A DNA stretch of 64,000 bases from a bacterium SCSIO 12643 (lineage in GTDB: Bacteria > Bacteroidota > Bacteroidia > Flavobacteriales_G > Salibacteraceae). The stretch lies in the NCBI GenBank assembly GCA_024398135.1, contig CP073750.1, positions 2,232,001-2,296,000 of the forward strand. Direction: 5' to 3'. The notes beneath the pieces were generated by a model. The model made no database searches. It was not told the origin of the DNA and saw only the letters and a list, made by a program, of their open reading frames with translations. Position numbers and translations under genes: made by a program. Below, piece after piece: positions 25,353 through 32,915 of this stretch. Within the stretch, counting starts at the first letter, position 1, and the number at the start of each line of letters is the position of its first letter.

Positions 25353-26039
25353 ATGAAAAAGATTGGATTATTACTATCAGGAAGTGGCGTTTATGATGGC
25401 TCTGAAATTCAAGAGACCGTATTCGCTTTATTGGCTATTCACGAACAAAATGCAGATGTGTTATTTATGGCTCCAAATATAGATCAGATGCATGTGGTGA
25501 ATCATTTGACAGGAGAAGAAATGCAGGAAACGCGTAATGTTTTGTATGAGTCTGCCAGAATCGCGAGAGGAGATATTGAAGATGTAGCAAATGTGAATGC
25601 AAATGATATTGATGCATTGGTAATTCCAGGAGGTTTTGGTACTGCAAAAAATCATACCAATTGGGCGGTTAAGGGCCCGGATTCGGTAATTAATGATGAA
25701 GTAAAAAGATTGATTAATGAAGTTGTTGATGCAAAGAAACCGATAGCAGCACTATGTATGGGGCCGACTACAGTGGCTAAAGCATTAGAGGGAACAGGTA
25801 AAAAAGCGTTATTAACCGTAGGTACTGATCAGGAGAAATCCCCGTATGACATTTCGGCTATTTCAGAAGGAGTGAAATCAGTTGGAATGGATGTAGCGAT
25901 GAAGACGATTCGCGAAGTGAGCGTAGATGCTGAAATGAATATAGTATGTGCGCCTTGTTATATGATGGAAGCATCTGTTTTGGAGGTTCGAAATAATATA
26001 AAGACTGCTATTGATGAAATGTTTAAATTAGTGAACTAA
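25353..26039 (+). CDS. elbB: ElbB-type glyoxalase / isoprenoid-biosynthesis-associated protein
   Basis: 228 aa, DJ-1/PfpI-like fold. MKKIGLLLSGSGVYDGSEIQE is the ElbB start, VIPGGFGTAKN precedes the nucleophile, and AALCMGPTTVAKAL carries the elbow cysteine. E. coli ElbB has weak glyoxalase III activity and was linked to isoprenoid synthesis; the true role is unsettled. ATG start, 6 bases after pepE. Confidence 0.9.
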   Translation: MKKIGLLLSGSGVYDGSEIQETVFALLAIHEQNADVLFMAPNIDQMHVVNHLTGEEMQETRNVLYESARIARGDIEDVANVNANDIDALVIPGGFGTAKNHTNWAVKGPDSVINDEVKRLINEVVDAKKPIAALCMGPTTVAKALEGTGKKALLTVGTDQEKSPYDISAISEGVKSVGMDVAMKTIREVSVDAEMNIVCAPCYMMEASVLEVRNNIKTAIDEMFKLVN

Positions 26040-26080
26040 AGTTAACTAATTGTAAAGTTTTGAGCTTTTTATGGCATTTT

Positions 26081-26113
26081 TTTTGCTTGACGTTCACAAC
26101 TATCATAGATTCG
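26081..26113 (+). promoter_or_regulatory. Promoter of the outer-membrane protein gene at 26.1 kb
   Basis: TTTTG at 26081-26085 and TAGATTCG at 26106-26113 (seven of eight) are 20 bases apart. The leader would be about 16 nt to ATG 26135. Confidence 0.6.
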
Positions 26114-26134
26114 TATTTACTTAAAACATTTATT

Positions 26135-26971
26135 ATGAAAACCGTTACAATTAAATCCATTAGCCTTTTTGTACTAGTCTTTGCTTCTGTTGTGGCATTT
26201 GCACAAGACAAAATCTATAAAAGAAATAATGAAGTAATCATTTGTGAGATCACCGAGTTAGGAGAAGATGAGGTGAAATATACCATGGAGGAAACAGATG
26301 ATTTGGTTTATGTGATTGATAAAGATCGCATTGAAAAAATCGTGTTTGAAAGTGGTAAAGAAATGGTTTTCCATGGGAAAATGACTGATCCGGAGTTATA
26401 TCTGGGACAAAATAAAAATGCGTTTAAAGTTGGAATGTTTTCTCCAATGACCGGAGCTTTAAGTTTGGGTTATGAGAGGTCTTTAAAGCCTGGAGCAAGT
26501 ATTGAAGGGACTTTAGGTTTAATTGGTGTTGGTATTGAAGAGACCAGAGTTGACAATCCTGTAGGCGCATATATTAAAGCAGGATATAAATTTATTAATA
26601 CACCTGATTTTGCGTTAAAAGGAATGAAGTATTCTCATATTCTTAAAGGGGGATATGTAAGACCAGAGTTTGCTTTTTCAACTTATCAAAGAGATATGAG
26701 TTTGTACAATAGCCAAACGGGAACGTATACGGAATCAAGAGAGAATATCGTTGCTGGAGCGTTAATGCTGAATTTTGGTAAACAATGGGTAATGGGTAAT
26801 GTGTTCTTAATTGATCTTTACGGAGGTATCGGATATGGATTTGATAACATGAAATCAAAACAAAACTATTACGATTATTACGGACCAACATATCACTATG
26901 GTTTTACTGTAGGAAGTGAAATTCCATTAGCTTTTACAGCTGGATTTAAAGTGGGAATCCTTACTAAATAA
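26135..26971 (+). CDS. Outer-membrane protein with N-terminal DxIxxxNG-type domain
   Basis: 278 aa from ATG 26135; the longer frame to 26060 overlaps the promoter and is rejected. The signal peptide is TIKSISLFVLVFASVVAFAQ. A small beta domain follows (DKIYKRNNEVIICEITELGEDEVKYTMEE... IEKIVFESGKEMVF) that resembles the N-terminus of the protein at 32.1-32.7 kb. The rest is an eight-strand-like barrel (KVGMFSPMTGALSLGYERSLKPGASIEGTLGLIGVG... FTAGFKVGILTK) of the OmpX/OmpA-barrel type. Function unknown; common layout in Bacteroidota. Confidence 0.78.
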   Translation: MKTVTIKSISLFVLVFASVVAFAQDKIYKRNNEVIICEITELGEDEVKYTMEETDDLVYVIDKDRIEKIVFESGKEMVFHGKMTDPELYLGQNKNAFKVGMFSPMTGALSLGYERSLKPGASIEGTLGLIGVGIEETRVDNPVGAYIKAGYKFINTPDFALKGMKYSHILKGGYVRPEFAFSTYQRDMSLYNSQTGTYTESRENIVAGALMLNFGKQWVMGNVFLIDLYGGIGYGFDNMKSKQNYYDYYGPTYHYGFTVGSEIPLAFTAGFKVGILTK

Positions 26972-26990
26972 ACTCAAAAGACATTAAAGA

Positions 26991-27017
26991 AAAGCTCGGT
27001 TTTACCGGGCTTTTTTT
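26991..27017 (+). terminator. Intrinsic terminator after the outer-membrane protein gene
   Basis: AAAGCTCGGT (26991-27000) pairs with ACCGGGCTTT (27004-27013), one G-U pair, loop TTT, T-run to 27017. Confidence 0.88.
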
Positions 27018-27037
27018 GTTTTTATGGTTTTTCTAAC

Positions 27038-27066
27038 ATTTGGAATCATTCCAAATAGTACTTTTG
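27038..27066 (+). promoter_or_regulatory. Promoter of the U32 peptidase gene with a perfect 19-bp palindrome over the -33 region
   Basis: ATTTGGAAT-C-ATTCCAAAT spans 27038-27056 and contains a TTTG (-33). TACTTTTG (exact TAnnTTTG) lies at 27059-27066. ATG 27074 follows so closely that the mRNA is nearly leaderless. The palindrome's position suits a repressor operator. Confidence 0.65.
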
Positions 27067-27073
27067 CAGCGAT

Positions 27074-28309
27074 ATGGGTAAGAGAACAGTTGATATTATG
27101 GCTCCTGTGGGGAGCTTTGAGAGTTTAAGAGCAGCTTTTCAAGGAGGAGCGGATGCCGTGTATTTTGGAATCGAGCAATTAAATATGCGTGCAAGATCAT
27201 CGATCAATTTTACGACCGATGATTTAGTTGAAGTGGTTAATTTATGTCATGAGCACGGGGTTAAAGCGTATTTGACCTTGAATACCATTCTATATGATCA
27301 CGACATTAATTTGATGAAGAAAATTGTGAAAACTGCATACGACAGTAATGTGGATGCAATTATTGCAATGGATCAGGCGGCTATTAGCTATGCACATAGT
27401 TTGGGAATGTCGGTGCATATATCAACGCAGATTAACATTACCAATATTGAGGTGGTAAAATTCTATGCGAACTTCGCAAATGTGATGGTATTGTCACGTG
27501 AATTAACACTTCAACAAGTGAAGTCTATTTGTGATGCTGTTGTTAAAGAAGATGTGCGCGGGCCAAATGGCGAATTGGTGCAAATTGAGGTTTTTGTACA
27601 CGGTGCATTATGTATGGCAGTTTCAGGTAAATGTTATTTGAGTCTGCATACTGCAAACTCTTCAGCAAATAGAGGAGCATGCAAGCAAAACTGTAGAAGA
27701 ACTTACGAAGTAAAAGATAGTGAAGGTAACGAGTTGATGATAGATAATGAGTATATCATGTCTCCAAAGGATTTGTGTACTGTTACATTCCTGGATCAAA
27801 TTATTGAAACCGGAGTAAGTGTACTTAAAATAGAGGGAAGAAGTAAGGGGCCTGACTATGTAAAGGAAGTTACCTCATGTTATAGAGAAGCAGCGGATGC
27901 AGTTGCAGAAGGAACCTTCACTCATGAAAAAGGAAAAGAGTGGGAAGAGCGAATGGATAATGTGTTCAATCGTGGTTTCTGGGGTGGATATTTCTTAGGA
28001 AAAGAATTGGGAGAGTGGACCGATGAAGATGGTTCTAAAGCTAAGAAAAGAAAGATTTATATTGGTGACGGTGCAAAATACTTCGGGAAGATTGGTGTAG
28101 GTGAGTTCGTGCTTAAGAATGGGGAGTTGGCATTGGGTGATGACATTATTATTACCGGCCCAACTACGGGAATCGTAGAGCATACTGTATCTAATTTGCG
28201 TTTGGATGAAGCTGATGTAGACACAGTAAAACGAGGAGATCGCTTTACCTTTAAGATCGATCAGAAAATCAGACCAGCAGACAAACTGTATAAAATTGTA
28301 GATGCGTGA
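27074..28309 (+). CDS. Peptidase U32 family protein (TrhP/YegQ-like)
   Basis: 411 aa. MAPVGSFESLRAAFQGGADAVYFG is the U32 start. The hallmark E-x-F-V-H-G-A-L-C-M-A-V-S-G-K-C-Y-L-S lies near residues 174-193, followed by NRGACKQNCRRTY, giving the conserved cysteine set thought to bind Fe-S in TrhP/UbiU-type members. TrhP acts in tRNA wobble-uridine hydroxylation; other U32 proteins act in ubiquinone or rRNA hydroxylation, so the exact reaction is open. The stop overlaps the GTG start of a ferredoxin gene, suggesting the two proteins work together. Confidence 0.88.
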   Translation: MGKRTVDIMAPVGSFESLRAAFQGGADAVYFGIEQLNMRARSSINFTTDDLVEVVNLCHEHGVKAYLTLNTILYDHDINLMKKIVKTAYDSNVDAIIAMDQAAISYAHSLGMSVHISTQINITNIEVVKFYANFANVMVLSRELTLQQVKSICDAVVKEDVRGPNGELVQIEVFVHGALCMAVSGKCYLSLHTANSSANRGACKQNCRRTYEVKDSEGNELMIDNEYIMSPKDLCTVTFLDQIIETGVSVLKIEGRSKGPDYVKEVTSCYREAADAVAEGTFTHEKGKEWEERMDNVFNRGFWGGYFLGKELGEWTDEDGSKAKKRKIYIGDGAKYFGKIGVGEFVLKNGELALGDDIIITGPTTGIVEHTVSNLRLDEADVDTVKRGDRFTFKIDQKIRPADKLYKIVDA

Positions 28310-28533
28310 TACAAATCGTTCAACATCGACATAAATGCATTGGGTGTAATGCATGCGTGGAAGCTGCTCCTGAGTACTGGAAGATGAGTAAGGCCGATGG
28401 CAAGTGTTACTTGAAGAAAGCAAAACAAAAAGGGGAGTATTTTATGATTAATGCTCCTGATTTTGCCTTGGATGAGAATGTCCAGGCCGCAAAAAATTGC
28501 CCGGTTAGGATTATTACTGTTAAGCAGTTATAA
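28306..28533 (+). CDS. Small [4Fe-4S] ferredoxin
   Basis: 75 aa, GTG start sharing GTGA with the upstream stop. Cysteine pattern: HKCIGCNACVEAAPEYW (three cysteines) and KNCPVRIITV near the C-terminus, as in single-cluster ferredoxins of the Fer4_15 type. It would carry one electron at low potential. The translational overlap with the U32 gene suggests it is its electron donor (inference). The gene ends 5 bases from the oppositely oriented rsgA stop with no terminator between. Confidence 0.88.
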   Translation: MIQIVQHRHKCIGCNACVEAAPEYWKMSKADGKCYLKKAKQKGEYFMINAPDFALDENVQAAKNCPVRIITVKQL

Positions 28534-28538
28534 AGGCC

Positions 28539-29462
28539 CTAGTATTTGGTCTTGAGGTCATCATCATTAAATAACATCAGGTAGTTGTTGTATCGGCTTT
28601 CAGAAATTTCACCATTTTCTAAAGCCCTTTTTACTGAACATCCCGGTTCATTTATATGGACGCAGTCATTGAATTTACAATCTCCCAGGAATTGTTTGAT
28701 TTCAATAAAGTAATGGGCTAAATGTGCTTTGTCAATATCAATCATTCCAAAGCTTTTTAATCCTGGTGAATCAATTAATCTAGCACCAAAATCGGTAAAA
28801 AGCATTTCAGCAAAGGTGGTGGTGTGACGCCCTTTCTCGTTATAGTCTGAGATTTCATCTACCCATAAATCCAGACTGTTGTCCAAAGCGTTAATTAAAG
28901 AAGATTTCCCAACACCTGATTGTCCGGTAAATAAAGTGGTTTTATCTTTCATTAATTCTTTTAGCTCAGTTATTCCCTTGCCAGTTACAGCTGAGGTGGC
29001 TAACATTTGATAACCAATAGGACCATAAATTTGAATCAGGTCATCAAAGCGATATTCATCTTCTTCAGAATAAATATCCGTTTTGTTGAAAGCTAAAATT
29101 ACCGGAATATCATATGCCTCCGCGGTAGCTAATACTCTATCTACAAAACCTAAAGGAGTTCTGGGCATGACCACAGTCATTACCAAAACAATCTGGTCAA
29201 TATTAGAAGCGATGATATGAGATTCCTTGCTTAGATTGGTTGCTTTTCGAATCAAATAATTTGTTCTGGGCTCCAGTTCAGTAATTACAGCATGTTCGTC
29301 AGTAGTATCAACATGAACAATATCGCCTACAGTAATTGGATTAGTCGTACGAATTCCTTTAGTACGAAATTTACCTTTAAGTCGGGCCTTGATAAATTCA
29401 CCATTATCTAGTTTGATTTCGTACCAACTACCTGTAGATTTTGTTACATAACCTTTTGCCAT
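28539..29462 (-). CDS. rsgA: Ribosome small-subunit-dependent GTPase A
   Basis: 307 aa. An N-terminal OB fold (residues 1-70) precedes a circularly permuted GTPase with motif order G4 (AFNKTD), G1 (GQSGVGKSS) and G3 (DSPGLKSFG). The C-terminal zinc finger has CKFNDCVHINEPGC. RsgA checks late 30S maturation. Start ATG 29462 lies 22 bases after an exact TAnnTTTG element. Confidence 0.95.
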   Translation of the reverse strand: MAKGYVTKSTGSWYEIKLDNGEFIKARLKGKFRTKGIRTTNPITVGDIVHVDTTDEHAVITELEPRTNYLIRKATNLSKESHIIASNIDQIVLVMTVVMPRTPLGFVDRVLATAEAYDIPVILAFNKTDIYSEEDEYRFDDLIQIYGPIGYQMLATSAVTGKGITELKELMKDKTTLFTGQSGVGKSSLINALDNSLDLWVDEISDYNEKGRHTTTFAEMLFTDFGARLIDSPGLKSFGMIDIDKAHLAHYFIEIKQFLGDCKFNDCVHINEPGCSVKRALENGEISESRYNNYLMLFNDDDLKTKY

Positions 29463-29484
29463 AAATCTGCTGAAAAATAGGCTT

Positions 29485-29492
29485 CAAAAGTA
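29485..29492 (-). promoter_or_regulatory. -7 element of the rsgA promoter
   Basis: On the minus strand TACTTTTG (29492-29485), exact TAnnTTTG; predicted leader about 17 nt. No clear -33 TTTG. Confidence 0.6.
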
Positions 29493-29599
29493 CGGAATAT
29501 GATAGGAGCTTGAATAATTTTTTTGAATCATAATCGTTTTTAAAAGTTAATGTTCGTTGAATTTTAGAAACACTATGTGACACAACGAGAGGTTATCTG

Positions 29600-29607
29600 T
29601 ATTTTTG
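29600..29607 (+). promoter_or_regulatory. -7 element of the gldA promoter
   Basis: TATTTTTG matches TAnnTTTG; ATG 29627 lies 19 bases on. The divergent rsgA element is about 110 bp away in the same intergenic region. Confidence 0.6.
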
Positions 29608-29626
29608 ATTTTGTTAAGATGAGTAT

Positions 29627-30544
29627 ATGTCAATTTCAGTAAAAAATATCACTAAAATATATGGTGCGCAAAAAGCACTGAATAATGTTTCTTTCGAAAT
29701 CCAACCTGGAGAAATTGTTGGTTTTTTAGGCCCGAATGGAGCAGGAAAATCTACGATGATGAAGATCATTACGGGATATTTGCCACAAACTTCGGGAGAA
29801 GTAAGTGTGATCGGCATGCATATAGACGATAATGCGCTGGAATTAAAAAAGCAGATTGGCTATTTACCCGAACACAATCCACTGTACCTGGAAATGTACG
29901 TTTGGGAATTTTTAGAGTTTACAGCGAATGTGACTCAAGTACAGAATAAGAAAGAAAGAATTGCGGAAGTGATCAAATTGGTAGGCCTGGAAAAAGAACA
30001 AAATAAGCTGATCGAAAGCTTATCAAAAGGATACCGTCAAAGAGTTGGATTAGCACATGCTATTTTGCATGATCCTCAGGTGCTTATATTGGATGAGCCT
30101 ACTACAGGTTTAGATCCAAATCAGATTGTAGAAATTCGTAATTTGATTCGTGAGATTGGTAAAGAAAAAACAGTGATGCTTTCTACGCATATTATGCAGG
30201 AAGTTGAGGCGATTTGTAGCCGTGTGATCATTATCAACGAGGGACAAATTGTAGCAGATAAACCTATTGAAAATATCAATGAGGTGTCTGAAGGTTTCCG
30301 TATTATTAAAGTGCAATTTGAAGGTGAAGTATCAGAAGTTGTATTCCATAGCATTAAGAATATTGTAAATATTCAATTGGTAGGAGAAAGTACTTTTGAG
30401 TTAAAAACAAAGTCATCGGTTGATATCCGTCCTGATATATTTTCACTAGCGGTCAAGAAAGATTTAAAAGTTCTGGAACTCTCTTTAGTTGAGAAGCAGC
30501 TGGAGCAGGTTTTCCATGATTTGACGGAAAAAAAGAAGAAATAA
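29627..30544 (+). CDS. gldA: Gliding-motility ABC transporter ATP-binding protein GldA
   Basis: 305 aa. MSISVKNITKIYGAQKALNNVSFEI, Walker A GPNGAGKST, the GldA-typical IGYLPEHNPLYLEMYVWEFL, signature LSKGYRQRVG, Walker B VLILDEPTTGLDP and H-loop STHIM. The C-terminal 80 residues (GFRIIKVQFEG... VFHDLTEKKKK) match the extended GldA tail. GldA works with GldF and GldG, needed for gliding in Flavobacterium johnsoniae; neither partner is in the window. Alternative: a generic NatA-type ATPase, less likely. Confidence 0.85.
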   Translation: MSISVKNITKIYGAQKALNNVSFEIQPGEIVGFLGPNGAGKSTMMKIITGYLPQTSGEVSVIGMHIDDNALELKKQIGYLPEHNPLYLEMYVWEFLEFTANVTQVQNKKERIAEVIKLVGLEKEQNKLIESLSKGYRQRVGLAHAILHDPQVLILDEPTTGLDPNQIVEIRNLIREIGKEKTVMLSTHIMQEVEAICSRVIIINEGQIVADKPIENINEVSEGFRIIKVQFEGEVSEVVFHSIKNIVNIQLVGESTFELKTKSSVDIRPDIFSLAVKKDLKVLELSLVEKQLEQVFHDLTEKKKK

Positions 30545-30553
30545 CATTTATGT

Positions 30554-31204
30554 GTGGAACTTACCAATAAAGAAATAAGTCGGAATTTTAATTGGTTAGG
30601 GCATATATATAACCCATTAAAAAAGATTTTTCTTTGGAACAGGCCAGAAAAAGTAATCTCACGAAGTATCCCGTTTATGCGTAAGGCTTCAAAGGCATTG
30701 GTCGTTGGAGGAGGAGCGGATAATACCGTGTTAGAGTTATTAAACCAAAACAAAGTAGATACGGTTACGCATGTAGATATTTCAAAAGTGCTATCAGAAA
30801 AGTCGCAAGCAAGAATTAAGAATATTGATGGATCAGATCAGGTAACTTTTTTGGTAAGGTCATATTTAGAATATAATTCAAAATCTAAATATGATGCGAT
30901 CCTATTCCCATATTATTTGGATTTGTTTGATGTCGGTGATTTGAAAGATCAAATAAAGCACACCGCGACATTATTAAAGTCGAACAGTTGTGTATATGTG
31001 ATTGATTTTTCATCAAGCCAAAATCAATCGATCTGGATGAAGTTAAAAGTGAGAATTTTATACTTATTCTTTTATCCTGTTATTCGCAATCGAAATTATA
31101 AAATACCTGATTTCGATACTTCGTTTAAGGAAATAGGATTTAAAAAAGAATTTGAAGAGTGCTTTTATGGAGGTTTTTACTCGTTAAAAGTATTTACAAA
31201 ATAG
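30554..31204 (+). CDS. Class I SAM-dependent methyltransferase-like protein
   Basis: 216 aa, GTG start 9 bases after gldA. Motif I ALVVGGGADNTVLELL, acidic motif THVDISKVL and DAILFPYYLDLFD at the motif IV position mark a Rossmann methyltransferase; the later FKKEFEECFYGGFYSLKVF is a typical last strand pair. Substrate unknown. The N-terminus ISRNFNWLGHIYNPLKKIFLW is unlike common families and may bind the substrate. The stop overlaps the convergent UbiA-like gene by 11 bases. Confidence 0.75.
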   Translation: MELTNKEISRNFNWLGHIYNPLKKIFLWNRPEKVISRSIPFMRKASKALVVGGGADNTVLELLNQNKVDTVTHVDISKVLSEKSQARIKNIDGSDQVTFLVRSYLEYNSKSKYDAILFPYYLDLFDVGDLKDQIKHTATLLKSNSCVYVIDFSSSQNQSIWMKLKVRILYLFFYPVIRNRNYKIPDFDTSFKEIGFKKEFEECFYGGFYSLKVFTK

Positions 31205-32111
31205 ATTTGAATATGACCATGATGGTAATAATCGCAAAGTAGAAGACCATAGTCCCCTCAACCATAAAAGCATTGAATAACGCAGCATTATATTTTTTAA
31301 ATAGGAGGATAATGTAAGTCGCCCAGGCTTGAGATAAGATCATTCCAATAACGACTTCAATACCATAAATATCACTGGTAAAAAACTGTAAAAACGTGAT
31401 GATTGTTGGTATGGTTAAAAGCGATATAGATAGCCAGATAGCTTTTTCGTTATTGAGTAACAACGGAATGGTTTTTAGATTCCACTTTTTGTCTAAATGT
31501 GCATCACGAATATCAAAGGGAATGGTGATGGCAAAGATGAAGAAGAATCTCTGTAACCCAAGTAACCATATGTCATTGGTAGAAACGGATTGAATCAAAA
31601 TTAATGGGATGGTTGAAGTGGTTAGCGTGACTACTAAACTGATGGCATAAATCTTTATCCCAGGAATATCTCTCAGCCTTTTCCATCCGGATTGAGTTGG
31701 AATGAGGGGTAGAGAATAAGCTATTGAAATCAAGCCCAACGGAATAATGAGTTGCCAAATTTGTAATGTGAGTTGTGGTATACAGAATAGCAAACCAATA
31801 AAACCAACCGCTACAGAAATTCTGGCCATCAAAGGTTTTTTATCCACCTGACGTTGTGCAGGCGTATATTCTACCGGGATGGTTAGGTAAATCCCAATTA
31901 GCCTGTGAAGCGGATAAAGGAATAGAGTTGAAAAAAATAGGAATGAGATGTAATAGAAGTCAAAATCAAACTGACTTATTGTTATATATGTAGCTAATGT
32001 AATGGCAGTAATTGGAATAGCAACGTAGGTATTACTATGAACAAATCGAAGTAAAAAAAGTTTGAATGGTTTCCGATGGGAATGAGAATGTACATGTTGA
32101 GGAGAATCCAA
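31194..32111 (-). CDS. UbiA-like prenyltransferase-fold membrane protein
   Basis: 305 aa, about eight to nine transmembrane helices after a His-rich N-terminus (HVHSHSHRK). Near residue 200 the sequence DIRDAHLDKKWNLKTIP matches the second Asp-rich motif of UbiA enzymes (DxxD plus the following KTIP). The first Asp-rich motif (NDxxDxxxD) expected near residue 65 is absent; the corresponding loop reads PLHRLIGI. So fold and ancestry are UbiA-like but activity as a prenyltransferase is doubtful. It follows the 204-aa gene by 17 bases on the same strand. Confidence 0.7.
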   Translation of the reverse strand: MDSPQHVHSHSHRKPFKLFLLRFVHSNTYVAIPITAITLATYITISQFDFDFYYISFLFFSTLFLYPLHRLIGIYLTIPVEYTPAQRQVDKKPLMARISVAVGFIGLLFCIPQLTLQIWQLIIPLGLISIAYSLPLIPTQSGWKRLRDIPGIKIYAISLVVTLTTSTIPLILIQSVSTNDIWLLGLQRFFFIFAITIPFDIRDAHLDKKWNLKTIPLLLNNEKAIWLSISLLTIPTIITFLQFFTSDIYGIEVVIGMILSQAWATYIILLFKKYNAALFNAFMVEGTMVFYFAIITIMVIFKSIL

Positions 32112-32128
32112 TGGTATAATTTTAAAAA

Positions 32129-32743
32129 TTATTGATCCAACGATTTTCCAATTCCCACTCCAATCACAGTTCCTATTAAACTTCCAGCTAAAGCGTTAAA
32201 GGCTTTCTTGCTTCGAGCAACCTTGATGTATCCTTCTTGATAAGCCGGGTGACTTAAAATAGTTGTGCTTCTTTGATTAATATTTTTGATATCAATTTTT
32301 GATACCCCGGCACCAATGGTATAAACCAAAGGAACACCTGCAACATAAAATCCATCACGTAAAAGGTAACCCAGGCCGGCTCCAACAACCACTCCTAAAA
32401 CAGCGGTCATCTTAGGGTGATAATCTGCTTTTGCATCTTGTTCTCCCAAAATGAATAAATACATTTCATCGGGAGTAAGATAATGATCCAGTTCCTCACT
32501 TTTATAGTACAGCGTATCAACAGAACCATTTTCATATTTGATGTCGAAGACCATTTCAGAAGCAACAAATTTGTCTTTTAATCCTTTTTTCTTCTGAATC
32601 GAGTAATTAACGTTGATGCTATCTACCGATGTAACTTTTGCCACTATGACATTCCCACCTAAAAGTGTTATGGTGTCCTGCCCCTTGAGATGGATGGAAT
32701 ATGACAATCCAAGGATGGCAAAAACGTAGAAAAACAATCGCAT
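32129..32743 (-). CDS. Secreted protein with NG-type beta domain and glycine-zipper helices
   Basis: 204 aa. The signal peptide is MRLFFYVFAILGLSYSIHLKGQ. A small beta domain follows, DTITLLGGNVIVAKVTSVDSINVNYSIQ... MVFDIKYENGSVDTLYY, similar to the domain in the protein at 26.1 kb. The C-terminal half holds two Gly-rich hydrophobic segments (AVLGVVVGAGLGYLL and ALAGSLIGTVIGVGIG) like glycine-zipper membrane helices. No named family. It leads an operon with the UbiA-like gene. Confidence 0.7.
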   Translation of the reverse strand: MRLFFYVFAILGLSYSIHLKGQDTITLLGGNVIVAKVTSVDSINVNYSIQKKKGLKDKFVASEMVFDIKYENGSVDTLYYKSEELDHYLTPDEMYLFILGEQDAKADYHPKMTAVLGVVVGAGLGYLLRDGFYVAGVPLVYTIGAGVSKIDIKNINQRSTTILSHPAYQEGYIKVARSKKAFNALAGSLIGTVIGVGIGKSLDQ

Positions 32744-32766
32744 AAGTTTATTCTTTTTTGAGGCGC

Positions 32767-32774
32767 CAAAGATA
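32767..32774 (-). promoter_or_regulatory. -7 element for the 204-aa protein operon
   Basis: Minus-strand TATCTTTG (32774-32767), exact TAnnTTTG, with a leader of about 18 nt to ATG 32743. Confidence 0.6.
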
Positions 32775-32866
32775 GCTTAATTAGGAAATGAGGGAATAGA
32801 CAAAATTTTAGATTTAATTAATGGATTTTGTATACGTAAATGGTTTTAATCAGAGGGTTAAAATGT

Positions 32867-32874
32867 TAGTTTTG
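32867..32874 (+). promoter_or_regulatory. -7 element of the gcvP promoter
   Basis: TAGTTTTG, exact TAnnTTTG; leader about 36 nt to ATG 32916. No clear -33 box. No glycine riboswitch-like paired GG-rich helices seen in the short leader. Confidence 0.55.
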
Positions 32875-32915
32875 TGGACTTGAAAAAAACGAAATAGAAT
32901 TAGATAAATCGCTTT

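Noticed and set aside
26060-26134. Longer start for the outer-membrane protein at 26.1 kb
   Set aside because: The signal peptide starts cleanly at ATG 26135 and the promoter lies inside the extension.
27995-28423. 142-aa minus-strand frame across the U32-ferredoxin junction
   Set aside because: Spans two well-supported genes on the other strand and has no family-like features.
32875-32915. Glycine riboswitch before gcvP
   Set aside because: The leader is only about 40 nt and AU-rich, far too short for the known glycine aptamer.
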